DNA of 64,000 bases from Anaeromyces robustus (GCA_002104895.1 MCFG01000012.1:62001-126000); one strand, 5' to 3'; positions 1-11,806 are shown, counted from the first letter of the stretch. Notes: generated by a model not told the origin, from the letters alone. Program-made: numbers and translations.

Positions 1-1715
1 ATTTTGAAGCTCGATATGTTATTTCTATACGTAAAGATTTTTCAAAGTTTTATGCAAAACGTAAGTACATTAGCATTTATATTATTATGAATTTATATAT
101 ATTGAAATAAAAAAAAAAATTAAAAATAATATTTATTATTTTTATTATTTTATATATATTGAAATGGAAAAAAAAAATAAAATTAATATTTATTATTTTT
201 TTTTTTTATATAATGTATTTAATATTTAAAAATTACATATTTCTGGAAAATAGCCTCTGCAACAATTCTCTTTAGTGAAGATAATAATTTCAATATATAC
301 AATAAATTCTTAGAATTGGATGATTTAAAAAATTATTATAATAATAATAATAATAATAAAACTGTCACTATAGGAGTTTATATTCAAATATATAAAAGTA
401 AATAATAAAGTTCCATTAATATTTAATTATTATTTTTATTATTTCCATTACAATTACTTCTATTATTATGACCATTATATTACTTATTTATTATTATTAT
501 TGTATTATAAATAAGAATATTAACAGAAATATATATATATATTTAATATAAAAATATGTAAATATATTAGAAAATACTTCAATAAACCAATTATTAAAAG
601 ATAAAAATAATAATAATAATAATGAAGAACCAGAAAGTAATAGTTTACTATGTGATTTTGAAGATGAAGAAGATCTCAAAAAAATAATTAATTCAGGAAA
701 TAACCTTAATTCAAAAAATAAAGATGGAGAGACCCCTTTAACTTTTTCATGTAAAAATGGATATGAAGATATCGTTTATGATTTAATTAATAAAGGTGTT
801 AATGTTAATGAAAAAAATAAATATGGAGATTTACCTTTAACCATTGCATGTACAAAAAATTATGGAAATATAGTCACATATTTATTGGATCATGGAGCAG
901 ATATAAATGAGAAGGATAAAAATGGAAATACTGCTATGATTATTTTATGTAAATATAATTATGATAATTTAATAATGCCTTTAATTAAGTGTGGGGCCGA
1001 TTTAAATATTACAAATAATATAGGGAATTCTGCATTGATGGAAACCTGTTACAATAATAATTCGCCACTCTTTATTCATTTAATGTGTTATGGAGCATAC
1101 ACAGAAACAGAAAATAGAAATGGAGATACTATTTATACCATTATGAAAGAAACGAATAATGAAGCTATAATAAATTATATAAATGAAAATAATAATCCAT
1201 TTAATGTAATAAATGAAAATGGAGAAACTATGTTAACAGAGGCATGTAGTAATGGTGATTACAGTAACGTAATATGGACAGTTGAAAGTGGAGCAAATGT
1301 AAATATAAAAAATATTATGGGTTATTCTCCTTTAGCAATTGCTTGTGAATTAGAGTATGAAGATATTGTTATTTATTTATTAGAAAAACATGCAGATGTA
1401 TTTTCAAAGAATGAAAACGGAGACACTCCTTTAATGATTTCATGTAAAAATGAAAATTTATTAATCATACAGAAGTTATTTGAAAACACCATCGTTGATA
1501 TCAGGGATTCAAAAAATAAAGAAGGGGATTCCCCTTTAACTATAGCTTGTGCTAAAAATAATTTTAATATTGTAAAATATTTAATTGAAAAAAAGGCAAA
1601 TATATCTACCACAAATAATAATGGTGATACCCCTATATCACTAGCAAGAAAAAATAATAATGAAAAAATGATGAATTATTTGATTGAAAAAGAAAATGAA
1701 AAAAAATTATCATAG
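1..1715 (+). CDS. MATH-domain plus ankyrin-repeat protein, 5' end outside the window
   Basis: Three exons fit one reading frame: <1-60, 254-397 and 571-1715, with GT..AG introns at 61-253 and 398-570. The first two exons give a stretch typical of the C-terminal half of a MATH/TRAF-like domain: an F-E-A-R-Y start, then YAKPSATILFSEDNNF, KFLELDDL and TVTIGVYIQIYK. The third exon, after a short Asn-rich linker, encodes about ten ankyrin repeats of roughly 33 residues (G-x-TPL, A-C and ADIN-type signatures) and ends in a Lys-rich tail. Ankyrin arrays and MATH domains both bind proteins; a MATH-ankyrin fusion suggests an intracellular adaptor, perhaps for ubiquitin ligation, but no catalytic or BTB domain is visible. 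The Met usually chosen near 885 is internal to the array and is not the start. The true start lies upstream of base 1. The domain assignment is secure for ankyrin and fairly secure for MATH; the biological role is inferred. Confidence 0.82.
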
Positions 1716-2989
1716 ATATATATAATTTTTATCTATGAAATAAAAAAAATCATAAATTTCAAATATTTTTTATTATTATGATAAAAAATATTGAATGAAA
1801 TAAATAATTTAATAATAAACTGTATTATTAATATATATATATATAAGAATAAAAAAAATAAATATTTATATAATTAAAAAATTATTATAAATAAAATATA
1901 AATAATAATTTTTAATAAAATAAATAATAGTAATAGTAATAAATGAATAATTAATATATATAATAAATAAAAGATTTATTAATGAAATACTTTTTTTTAT
2001 AAAAAAATATTAATTCTTTCATAGTATAATAAATATATATTTAAAGTTTTAACAATATTTAATTAAAATAATATAAATATTAAACTAAATATTTAACTAA
2101 TATTTTATTTATATTAATGTTTCATAATTATTTTTTTCTTTTTTTCTTTTTTCGTTTTGATTTACTAAATTATTTACCATTTTATTTAAGAGTTTCAACA
2201 TTCCATATTATTTACCATTTTATTTAAGAGTTTCAACATTCCATAAATTGAAAGAAAATACTTTATTATTAAGATTTTTATTACAATTATTTATAATTAA
2301 AATAGATACGTCAAAAAAATTGATACTCCAATATTTTCTTAAAAAAATTTTTATAATATTTCTTATTTACTACAAAAAAACGTTAATCATATAATGTTTT
2401 TTTTTAATTATGTGAGTTAATTTTTCTTTAAATATTTTTATAATATATAAATATTATTTATATTTCATTTCCTTTTATCATTATATAAATTCTACATTTA
2501 ACATCTATATTTCACTACAATTAAATAATCTAAATATTAAATAAATATTAAACAAATATTAAATAAATAATATAAAACACAAAATAAAAAAATAAATAAA
2601 ATTAAAATAATTGATTATACAAATAAATTTTATAATTTATTATACTTTTATTTATAATATTTAATTTTTATTATTTAATGAATCTTTTTTATAAAATTGA
2701 AAAATATTTATGATGGAAAATATATTTTTATAATTACAAATAAAATATTTCTATTTAATATTTATATTTTAAATATTAAAATAAATATGAAGATAGTAAA
2801 GAATATATAGATAATTATTGCCTATTATGCATATTGAATTAAATAAATCATAACTTAATAAAGTAGTTTAATAAAATTTTAATAAAAATTATTAAAATTA
2901 TTATTTACATTTATATATTTTTGATATTTTATATCATAATTTAATAAATAGTACAAAAGGTATAATTAAACATATAAGTATTTATATGT
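1716..2989. other. AT-rich intergenic region with a 38-bp tandem duplication
   Basis: No coding sequence is recognisable here. The only clear structure is an exact 38-bp direct duplication at 2169-2206 and 2207-2244. The rest is A/T-rich spacer between the convergent MATH-ankyrin gene and the minus-strand gene that ends at 2990. Confidence 0.7.
2169..2244. repeat. Exact tandem duplication, 2 x 38 bp
   Basis: Bases 2169-2206 and 2207-2244 read identically. The copies include the relatively GC-containing string GAGTTTCAACATTCCAT. Identity over the whole unit suggests a recent slippage or duplication event. Confidence 0.9.
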
Positions 2990-3511
2990 TTAATAATTCA
3001 TAATCATATACTCCATATATTGACTTTTTTTACTATCTTGTCTTAGACTTATTTTATCAGTTCTTTTTTTATTAGTTTTTATTTTATCATCAGTATTTAT
3101 AAAAGATTCATTTATAATGTCATAATCTTCTTCAGATAAACTTGAATTTATTGGTCTTTGCCATGAATCTTTCCAATTTTTAGGTTGACTTTTTAATTCA
3201 TTTTTGATTTTTCTGAAATATTCAAGGTCCTCAGGACTTATTTCATCATCATTATTTATAATAGAATTCTTTTTTTCTATTGTAACAGAATAAGCAACTT
3301 CATTATCAATTTTATTTTTATTATTATGTTGCTTTTTCGATCTTTCAATAGCACCTTTCATAGGTTCTAATTAAAAAATTATTATTAAAATTTAAATAAA
3401 AATATTAGTATATATTGTTTATTTGTTTATATAATTAAAAGTAATATAATTAAAATAGTACATAAAATGATATATACTTCTATCGATATAATTATTTCCG
3501 TATCTTAACAT
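2990..3511 (-). CDS. Small basic two-exon protein, diverged member of the 4.8/7.2-kb family
   Basis: On the minus strand exon 1 is 3511-3478 (ATG then 11 codons plus one base) and exon 2 is 3366-2990, giving about 136 residues. The start was chosen because exon 1 is exactly 34 nt and encodes MLRYGNNYIDR. This matches the 34-nt exon 1 of the plus-strand genes at 4819 and 7224 (MSYYGNNVFNE), with the same phase-1 donor. Exon 2 begins KPMKGAIERSKKQH, aligning to KSYKIAVRRAKKQH in the relatives. The rest is highly charged and Lys/Asp/Asn-rich, with a middle stretch (EYFRKIKNELKSQPKNWKDS) aligning loosely to the HMG-like part of the relatives. No signal peptide or membrane segment is seen. The function is unknown; a small nuclear or DNA-binding protein is possible. 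The Met at 3361 is inside exon 2 and is not preferred. Confidence 0.68.
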
Positions 3512-3656
3512 TTTGTCTTAATTTCTAAATATTTTATTTCAATGATAATGATGAAAAAAAATAAAAAATTTCAATGATATTTATACTTTTTTTTTCTTTT
3601 AAAAAAAATTAATTAAAAAAAAATTATAAACAATGTTTAAATGTTTATATTAATTT

Positions 3657-3687
<31 letters not shown>

Positions 3688-4818
3688 GATTTACTAAACC
3701 ATAAAATTTATTATTAAAAAAAATTAATTTATTATAATTTAAAGTTTTTAAATTTTTGATATTAATAATATCAAAATAAAAAAAAATTATCCGCAATCAC
3801 AGAATTCATCATTATGATTAATTTCCTATATATTATTATTAAATCATTATTATATTATAATTACTGTCATTTTTTAAAATTGTTCATTAAATAATAAATA
3901 ATAAATGAAAACATTTAACATTTTCAACAATTTATTAACTATAATAAATATATATAAGTTTTCATTATATTATATTATTAATATTATTTTAGCTATATAT
4001 TTTTTTATTATTAAATAATATTACTTGTCATATAATTCTAATAATATATTTAAATAACTAAATATTTTTTGATTCATTCAAATATCGTATTATCAAAAGT
4101 TCAACCATATTAGTAAAAATATTTTTCTCAAAACATAAAATATATAACTGTTGTATTAATATTATATTAATAGAATATCATTTGTAAATTTAATTTGAAA
4201 TTCTGTTTTATAATATAAAATTATTTATATATTTTCAATCAAAATGAAAATATATTTAAAATTCTTATAAAATAAAATATCAAATATCATTATCATTATT
4301 ATATTACATATTTAATAAACACTTTAATAACTCATTATATTTATAATTTTAAAAACAATAATGTTAAGTATAAATTTATTTTGAAAACATTTTTGTTTTT
4401 GTTTTATTTTTTCTGTAAATTATTATAATTTTTATATATAATAAACTTTATATTGAATAATTTTATTTAATATATTAAAAATAAAAAAATGTGGTGAAGT
4501 AATTCATATTTAATAATATATATAAAAAAAAATTAATTAATAATAATTAATATTTGTAATAAATATTTGTGTAACTGGACTTAGACACTGAAAAAAAATT
4601 TAAAAACTATTATAATTTAATTAAAATAATTATTTGACATTTCTAACATAAAAAAAAGTATAAATATAAGTAGAAAAGATCTGTTTTTTTTTTTAAATCA
4701 TTCATAGTATTAAAAATTAAATTCTTTATTAAATAAAAAAAACAAATATTATAAGTAAACACTAATCAATTTATAATCATATTTTAAAAGAAAGTAAAAA
4801 AAATAAAAAATTAAAAAA
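3512..4818. other. Intergenic region between divergent family members
   Basis: This is AT-rich spacer between two divergently transcribed relatives (the minus-strand gene starting at 3511 and the plus-strand gene starting at 4819). It holds an (AAT)n run at about 3660-3685, a GATTTACTAAACC motif at 3688-3700 that recurs at 6745-6758, and a GTGGTGAAGTA string near 4492-4502 resembling the motif's reverse complement. From about 4490 onward the sequence resembles the upstream flank of the 7224 gene. No coding content was recognised. Confidence 0.55.
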
Positions 4819-5770
4819 ATGTCTTATTACGGAAATAACGTTTTTAATGAAAGTATGTTGAATAAAAAGTATTAAAAAAATTAAATAATTATATATCTAT
4901 TAATTAATTAATTTTAATAATAAATATACTAATATTATTTTTTATTATAATATTATATTAAATTATATTTTAGAATCTTATAAAATCGCTGTTAGAAGAG
5001 CTAAAAAGCAACATCAAAATGATAAAAATGGAAAAAATTCTTCAGTGATTGAAAATGAGAATTCTACTTTAGATCAAAATATAAATAATGATGGTTTTGA
5101 TCAAAGATTATTAATAAATATTCCAAAAGCTTATCGATTCTTTAAACAAAGAAAATTAGAAGAATATGAAAATAGTAATAAAATATATTCTAAATCTGAA
5201 CTTGAAAAACATATCCAAAGAGCTTGGAAAACTTCACCTGAAAATCCATTAAATCATATTTCTATAAAAGAAAATATGAATTCTACTTCTAAATCTTCTT
5301 TAAAGAAAATCTCTTATGTTAATAAGAAAAGTCAAAAGAAAGGAAATAAACATAATAATTTCAAATTAGATAATGATTATTAAATTTAAAAGTCATTATC
5401 TTAAAATATATATATAAATTTATTTATATTTATTTATTTATAAATAAATATATATATAAATAAAGAATATACCATAAATTATTATAAAGTAATTTTTAGA
5501 ATTCTCATATATTATAATATTACTATTTTCATATATTAAATATAATAATAAAATTGAAAAGAGAAAACAATTTTATATTATATTAACATTATTTTATATA
5601 ATAAATAGAAATAATAAAATAATAATAAAATAATTAGTTTTAAATTAATAATATGTAAAAAATAGAAAATATTAATTTAAAAACTGAATTATATTAAACA
5701 TAAATGTAAATATATTAAATTCATTTAATATATCCTTTTAAATTAAATAAATAAAATAAAAATTGAGCAT
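4490..5770. repeat. Tandem segmental duplication, unit A (contains gene 4819-5383)
   Basis: Besides the gene, about 380 bp of 3' flank (5384-5770) is nearly the same as 7791-8150, and the 5' flank from about 4490 resembles 6905 onward. Similarity of non-coding flanks shows the duplication is young. Boundaries are estimated by eye. Confidence 0.75.
4819..5383 (+). CDS. Small two-exon protein with HMG-box-like segment, tandem copy A
   Basis: Exon 1 is 4819-4852 (MSYYGNNVFNE plus one base) and exon 2 is 4974-5383; the 121-nt GT..AG intron has phase 1. The product is about 147 residues, Lys/Asn/Ser-rich, with no signal peptide. Residues about 59-105 (IPKAYRFFKQRKLEEY, then SKSELEKHIQRAW and TSPENP) resemble HMG-box helices 1 and 2: AY-x-FFK in helix 1, S-x-x-E-L in helix 2, then I-x-x-x-W-K and a Pro-containing turn. 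The end of a canonical third helix is not obvious, so this is a tentative divergent HMG-like call, not a firm family assignment. The same architecture occurs at 7224-7790 (almost identical) and in more diverged form at 2990-3511. If the HMG reading is right, the protein would bind DNA in the nucleus. The start is fixed by conservation of exon 1 in all three copies. Confidence 0.72.
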
Positions 5771-7223
5771 TTTTTTATAAAACAAAAACAAAATCAATAA
5801 CAAATAAAATTATAAAATTACATTCAAAATTGTTTATTATAATACAATATTATTATAATTTTTTAATTTAAAATATTTAATTAATATTTTATAAAAAAAC
5901 ATTTTAATAATAATTTTTTATTAAAGAAAAGTTTTAAATAAAAGTTATATTTTAAATTTCTAATTAAAAAAATTTTTTATAATTATATATTATAGATGTA
6001 TTAGTGAAAAAAACTTACGTAGATTAGTTATGTATTATGATTATGGTATGATTTTTAATATACTTACGTCAGTGAATAAAAATACTATGATAATTAGAAT
6101 ATATGTGAATATTTAGAAAATATGAATAATATTATTATAGATTGTTAAAGTAAATTACAACATTAAACACTGTTTTTTGAATAGTGATTCTAAAATTGAT
6201 ATTGATATAAAATATAAATATATAACATTTAAATTAACTCTATCTTTTTTAATAACTCAAAAATATTGAAATATATATATTAATAATAGACTATAATAAA
6301 AGAAATATTTATATTAATATCAGAACAATACTGATATAAGAATTACTTCTAATTCAATTAATCCAACCATAATTAATTACTTTTTTATAAAAAATACACA
6401 ATTACTTTTACAACTTTTACTATCACAAATGTAAAGTTAATATAATAATATAAAACAATAGAATATTCTATAGATTTATGAAATGTAATGGTAGACAGAG
6501 TGATCATGTGAGATAAAACGATTCATAGCATGGAGAACTAGTCGATAATGAAATGAAATAAATCTATATAATATTTTATAATAATAATAAAAGAATTTTA
6601 ATATTATTAATTATTAAACATGATAAAAATATAACAGAAAAAATTATAAGAAACTAAAATATAATTAATTATATTTTTATATTTGGATCAATCGTATAAA
6701 TAATGGTTAAAAAAATATATTAATAAATTTTTATTAGAAAATTAGGATTTACTAAACCACAAAAAAAAAAATTTTTTTTTTAATAATTTTAATTATTTTA
6801 GGGTTAGTTTAGTAAATCCTAATAATTATTAATAAAATTTTATTGATATTACTAATCATGGATGTTAAATAAACTTTGTAATTAAAAATTAAAAATAAAA
6901 AATTTTTTTTTGTGGTGTAGTAAAATCCATATAATAATTTAATAATATTAGATTTGTGTAACAAAAATGTTTATAAATAATTTAATCTTAAAAATTTATA
7001 AACTTTATATTAATTTAAAGAAAAAAAAGTATAAATAGAAGTAAAAACAATCCGTTTTTTATTTTTTTTCTAATTCATTATTAATTACTAATAAATAAAT
7101 ATTATATTAAATAATAAAGTAAATCTTATATAAATATAACTAATTAATTAATCAATAATCTAAACTACTACTATTCTACTATTTTTATAATTTAATTTTA
7201 AAAAAAAAAAAAAAAATAAAAAA
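5771..7223. other. Spacer between the tandem HMG-like genes, with inverted TTTACTAAACC-type repeats
   Basis: No gene is recognised. The spacer contains a relatively GC-containing patch at about 6480-6560 and an inverted repeat pair (AGGATTTACTAAAC at 6744-6757 and its reverse complement at 6807-6820). A further TTTGTGGTGTAGTAAAATCC at about 6908-6927 resembles the inverted end. The latter part (about 6905-7223) is the duplicated upstream flank of the 7224 gene. Confidence 0.55.
6744..6820. repeat. Inverted repeat, 14-bp arms (AGGATTTACTAAAC)
   Basis: The left arm at 6744-6757 is the exact reverse complement of 6807-6820. The central part is A/T homopolymer rich. The left motif also occurs at 3688-3700, so this may be the terminal motif of a small non-autonomous transposon (MITE-like), but no target-site duplication was confirmed. 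Confidence 0.6.
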
Positions 7224-8150
7224 ATGGTTTATTACGGAAATAACGTTTTTAATGAAAGTATGTATTTTTAAAAAAATATTCATATAAATATAAATAATAA
7301 TGTATCTATTTAATTAACTTATATACTAATTATTATTATTATTTTTTTAAAAAATCTTTTTTAACTCTATATATAAATAGAATCTTACAAAGTCGCTGTT
7401 AGAAGAGCTAAAAAGCAACATCAAAATATTAAAAATGAAAAAAATTCTTCAGTGATTGAAAATGAGAATTCTATTTTAGATCAAAATATAAATAATGATG
7501 GTTTTGATCAAAGATTATTAATAAATATTCCAAAAGCTTATCGATTCTTTAAACAAAGAAAATTAGAAGAATATGAAAATAGTAATAAAATATATTCTAA
7601 ATCTGAACTTGAAAAACATATCCAAAGAGCTTGGAAAACTTCACCTGAAAATCCTTTAAATCATATTTCTATAAAAGAAAATATGAATTCTACTTCTAAA
7701 TCTTCTTTAAAGAAAATCACTTATGTTAATAAGAAAAGTCAAAAGAAAGGAAATAAACATAATAATTTCAAATTAGATAATGATTATTAAATTTAAAAGT
7801 CATTATCTTAATATATATATATTTATTTATATTTATTTATTTATAAATAAATAAATAATATACCATAAATTATTAAAGTAATTTTTAGAATTCTCATATA
7901 TTATAATATTACTATTTTCATATATTAAATATAATAATAAAATTGAAAAGAGAAAACAATTTTATATTATATTAACATTATTTTATATAATAAATAGAAA
8001 TAAAAAAATAATAATAAAATAATTAGTTTTAAATTAATAATATAAAAAAAAAAGAAAGTATTAATTTAAAAACTGAAGTATAACAAACATAAATGTAAAT
8101 ATATTAAAACCATTTAATATAAAACTTTTAAATTAAATAAATAAAATAAA
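6905..8150. repeat. Tandem segmental duplication, unit B (contains gene 7224-7790)
   Basis: Partner of the segment at about 4490-5770. The 3' flank 7791-8150 repeats 5384-5770 with small indels in A/T runs. Edges are approximate. Confidence 0.75.
7224..7790 (+). CDS. Small two-exon protein with HMG-box-like segment, tandem copy B
   Basis: Exon 1 is 7224-7257 and exon 2 is 7381-7790, with a 123-nt phase-1 intron; the product is about 147 residues. It differs from the 4819 copy by only a few residues: the second residue is Val instead of Ser, one Ile is Val, DKNGKN reads IKNEKN, a Thr is Ile, and a Ser is Thr near the C-terminus. The HMG-like segment (IPKAYRFFKQRKLEEY and onward) is identical. 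Introns differ more than exons, as expected if coding sequence is under selection, so both copies are probably functional. As for copy A, the HMG relationship is suggestive only. The role is unknown; DNA binding is possible. Confidence 0.72.
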
Positions 8151-8814
8151 AATTAAATAATATTATTATATTTTTAAATAATAATTAGAATAAATTTTTA
8201 CATTTGTTATATTTATATAAAAAACTTATATAAGAAATATTTAAACTAACAATATAAATTATTAAATAATTATATAATATTTTAAAAAGTTTTAAATTAT
8301 TTCCAATCATTCTGTTTTATTTAATTTTTAAAAATCATGTTAATAACCAAAAACTTAAAGTAAAAATAATATTTTAAAGTTAATTTAATGAATATGATCA
8401 ATTTATTGAATTGGATGATAAATATTTATCCATAATTCTTTTCCAAAATTAATTATATTTTCCCTATTAAATCATTGTTTAATATACATTATTTTCACCT
8501 TTATAAATTAAAATAAATAAATAAATATATATATATTTATATTTTTTTGATTATCGGTGTTAAATGTAAATAATATTAATATAGTGATATTACACTTAAT
8601 TATTGTATTCATTAAACGATCATTTTTTATTCTTTTAAATACACTACTTAAAATATTTATTACTTATGATATGTGCTTAATAAGCATAAATTAAAAAGAT
8701 ATAATTCTTATTAAGTAATAATTTAAATTAAAATATTACTACTTTATTATATACCAATTATATAGAAATTCAAAATGAAATAATTATTGTATATTAAATA
8801 AATTTTAAACTATT
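8151..8814. other. AT-rich intergenic spacer
   Basis: Sequence past the duplicated flank. I see no open reading frame of credible composition, no RNA gene and no marked repeat beyond A/T runs. Confidence 0.6.
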
Positions 8815-8817
8815 AAA

Positions 8818-9185
8818 AATAAAATTCTTGACTTTATTATCTATTGGCTCTACCTTAGCTATTAATATTAATGTAAATTCTTATATTTACATTAATATTA
8901 ATATTAAAAATAATCATCTGTAAGTTTAGTTCGATAATTGAACTAAACTTACAGATGATTATTAAGAAAATCTGGGAAAAGTAATATCTCAATTTAGTAC
9001 TGAAGTAGATGAATCAATTGATTTAAACAAACTAAAAGAAGTTATTGATTAAAGCCTAATAAATATATCATAACAGCTTCAATTATTACTAGTAGTATTT
9101 CATATAATATTTTAAGTTTAGTAATTATCATATCAATTACTATATATTTATTATATTACATAATACAAGTAATAAAATTGTAAAG
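8818..9185 (+). pseudogene. Decayed secreted/membrane protein gene
   Basis: Short blocks of protein-like sequence lie in order. At about 8818-8910 there is a signal-peptide-like stretch, LKIKFLTLLSIGSTLAINI. At about 8967-9053 comes NLGKVISQFSTEVDESIDL followed by NKLKEVID and a stop. In another frame to about 9184 comes a Lys-Pro-Asn-Lys start followed by a membrane-like helix (LVIIISITIYLLYYII). No start Met is seen and the blocks are in different frames, so this looks like a dead gene. A 24-bp perfect hairpin (8909-8963) sits between the first and second blocks and may be an insertion. The parent family was not recognised. Confidence 0.4.
8909..8963. repeat. Perfect inverted repeat, 24-bp arms, 7-nt loop
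   Basis: Bases 8909-8932 are the exact reverse complement of 8940-8963 (core CATCTGTAAGTTTAGTTC). The loop is 8933-8939. The arms contain much more G/C than their surroundings. A compact foldback of this kind could be a minimal MITE, a DNA hairpin, or a structured transcript. Confidence 0.9.
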
Positions 9186-9768
9186 AATTTTTTTTCTTTA
9201 ACATATTATTTCTTTATTTTTTTATAAAATATTAAAAATTATATTTACAAAACTTTTTGATTATAAATAATAGATGCTATCTGTTATTATATTAATATTA
9301 TATTTATAACTTTAAATTCTAAATCATAAATAATAATAATATAATTTTCATTTTTTACAGAATTGATAATATCAGTAAAGAATGATATTTGGTTGATAAT
9401 CCTATAATAAGTATTTTATATGATCAATTAATAAAATTTTATTACTTGATAAAAAGACTCTTTTTGCTTATAAATTCATAGAATAGCAGTAATATAAGTA
9501 AATAATAATATATATAATATATATTAAAGATAGTTTTATTTCATACTAAAATAAACATTTATAACAATAAAGAAATATAAAAATATGTCTAAATTTTTTT
9601 TCTAAAAAAAAAAAAGTATAAATGATTAAATAATATATTGTTATTAATTATTAAAACCGTTGTCAATTAATAAATTATAAACAGTAATTATGAAAATAAT
9701 AGTTTATAAAAATTTATAATATAATAATTAATAATTAATAATTAATAATTAATAAATAATAAATAATA

Positions 9769-9858
<90 letters not shown>
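9769..9858. repeat. (AAT)n microsatellite
   Basis: An uninterrupted run of about 30 AAT units, with interrupted AAT and ATT units continuing to about 9940. Confidence 0.95.
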
Positions 9859-10489
9859 TATAGTAATAATTATAGTAATAATAATAATAATAATAATAAT
9901 ATTAATAATATTAATAATAATAATAATAAAAGTAATATTAATAATACATAGAAATAAAAGGAAATAAATTATGTTAATAAAAATTAATAAAAAATTATAT
10001 TATTTTATAATATTAATTATTAAAGTTTTAATAAATAATTAATATTAATGCTAAGAAAAAATAAATAATAAATAATAATAATAATATATAATAACAATAA
10101 TAATAATTAATAATAAACAATAATAATTATAATAATAAACAATAATAATTAATGATGCAAAAAAAAAATAATAAATATAATTCATTATTGCCAGTAACGG
10201 CAACCATTGAAAACTTTTAAAAATTTAATATATATTATATATATTAAATTTTTAAAATCTTATAATTAATTCTTTAAAATACAGTTTTTTACTTAATAAT
10301 TGTTAATAGTTTATTGATTTTTTTTATACACAGAATTGTTTTATCATTTTAATATTTCTTTTTAATATTTACAACTATAAAATCATTATATTCAATTATT
10401 TATTTAATTAATTAAAAAAATGAAAAATTATATTTTTACATTTAATTCTTATTTCTTATTTATATTATTATCTTAAAGATATACAAATA

Positions 10490-10543
10490 AAGATCATGTA
10501 TAATTTGATTAAAAGATATTTTAATCTAATTATACATGATCTT
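10490..10543. repeat. Near-perfect inverted repeat, 25-bp arms
   Basis: 10490-10514 and 10519-10543 are reverse complements with one mismatch and a four-base loop (core AAGATCATGTATAATT). Same class of compact foldback as at 8909-8963 but unrelated in sequence. Confidence 0.88.
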
Positions 10544-10786
10544 TTAATCAACTGAATTCTTTGAGTTATGAAATATAATTGTAAATATAAATTTTAAAGA
10601 AGTTTTCGAAGTTTAGAAATCTTCTCCTTTATTGAAAGGAATAAAAAAAAATAAAAATTTAAAGTAGATTATTAATAAAGTCTTGTTAATATTATAAATA
10701 TATTTTATATAATATAAATGTAATAGAACTAATATAAATATAATTTGTATAAGAAGTATTTAATATATTGTATATAGATATTATAG

Positions 10787-10821
<35 letters not shown>

Positions 10822-11806
10822 GAATATAAAATGCAAAGCAGTATTTATTTTAATTAATCTTAATAATATAATTTTATTTATATGGAGAATTTTTAGTAAA
10901 ATTAATTTTTATCGAAAAAATTTTATATTTTTATAGAAAATAAAGTTTAAAAATAAAAATTAATATTTTATTATAATAATAAGAAATGTTTCTATTTTCA
11001 TAAATAATTATATTTTTATGTTTTGTATAATTAAATTTTTACAAAATATCATTGGCTTATATTTCATGATTATTACTTTTGTGTTACCTTATTAATTAAT
11101 TTTTTTTTTTCTTAATAAATTAATATAAATATTGATTTAAAAATAGAGTATGTTTATTAATATAATAAACAATATATTGTAACGAAATAATAATATCATA
11201 AATATACATTAAAATAAATTAAAATCCAAGAAAAAAAATTTTGTTTTAAGAAAGTTATTAAATTCCAAGAAAATAAGAAAAATGCATTATTAATTATTGA
11301 ATTATTCCAGATATAAGAAAAATAAAAATAAATAAATAAAAAAAAAATTAATTACAATTACTATATTAAAAATCTTATATTTCATTATTATAATAATTAA
11401 AATTGGAATTTCTTTATTTTTTAATATCATCATACAATAATACCTTTGTCAATAATAAATATTAAATAAAATTTCTTAAGTTTTAATATAATAATATATA
11501 AATTGAAGATTTTAATTATATTATTTAATATGTCAAAATTAATTAAAAAATATTTAATAATAAAATATATTAAATTATATAAAGAAATTTAGTATATATA
11601 GAGAACTATTTTCTTTTCTTTTTTTTTTTTCATTATTTTTATTTCATAAATTTGTAAATTTTCCTTATATAATATATTAAATTATTAATTAATGAAATTT
11701 ATAAATAATATCATATAATTATTAATTGAGAATTTTAACAAACATTCAATAAAACAATTTAATAAATATATATATACATTTTTAATAATAATAATAATAT
11801 TCAAAA

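Larger units (their letters stand above)
9186..11806. other. Long AT-rich intergenic region with AAT microsatellite and a 25-bp hairpin
   Basis: No intact gene is recognised. It holds an (AAT)n tract at about 9769-9858 with degenerate continuation to about 9940, further AAT-rich stretches near 10060-10160, a near-perfect hairpin at 10490-10543 and a poly(T) run at about 10790-10818. A weak protein-like block at about 9360-9480 (YLVDNPIISILYDQLIKFYY) follows an in-frame stop and is too degraded to call. Confidence 0.6.
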
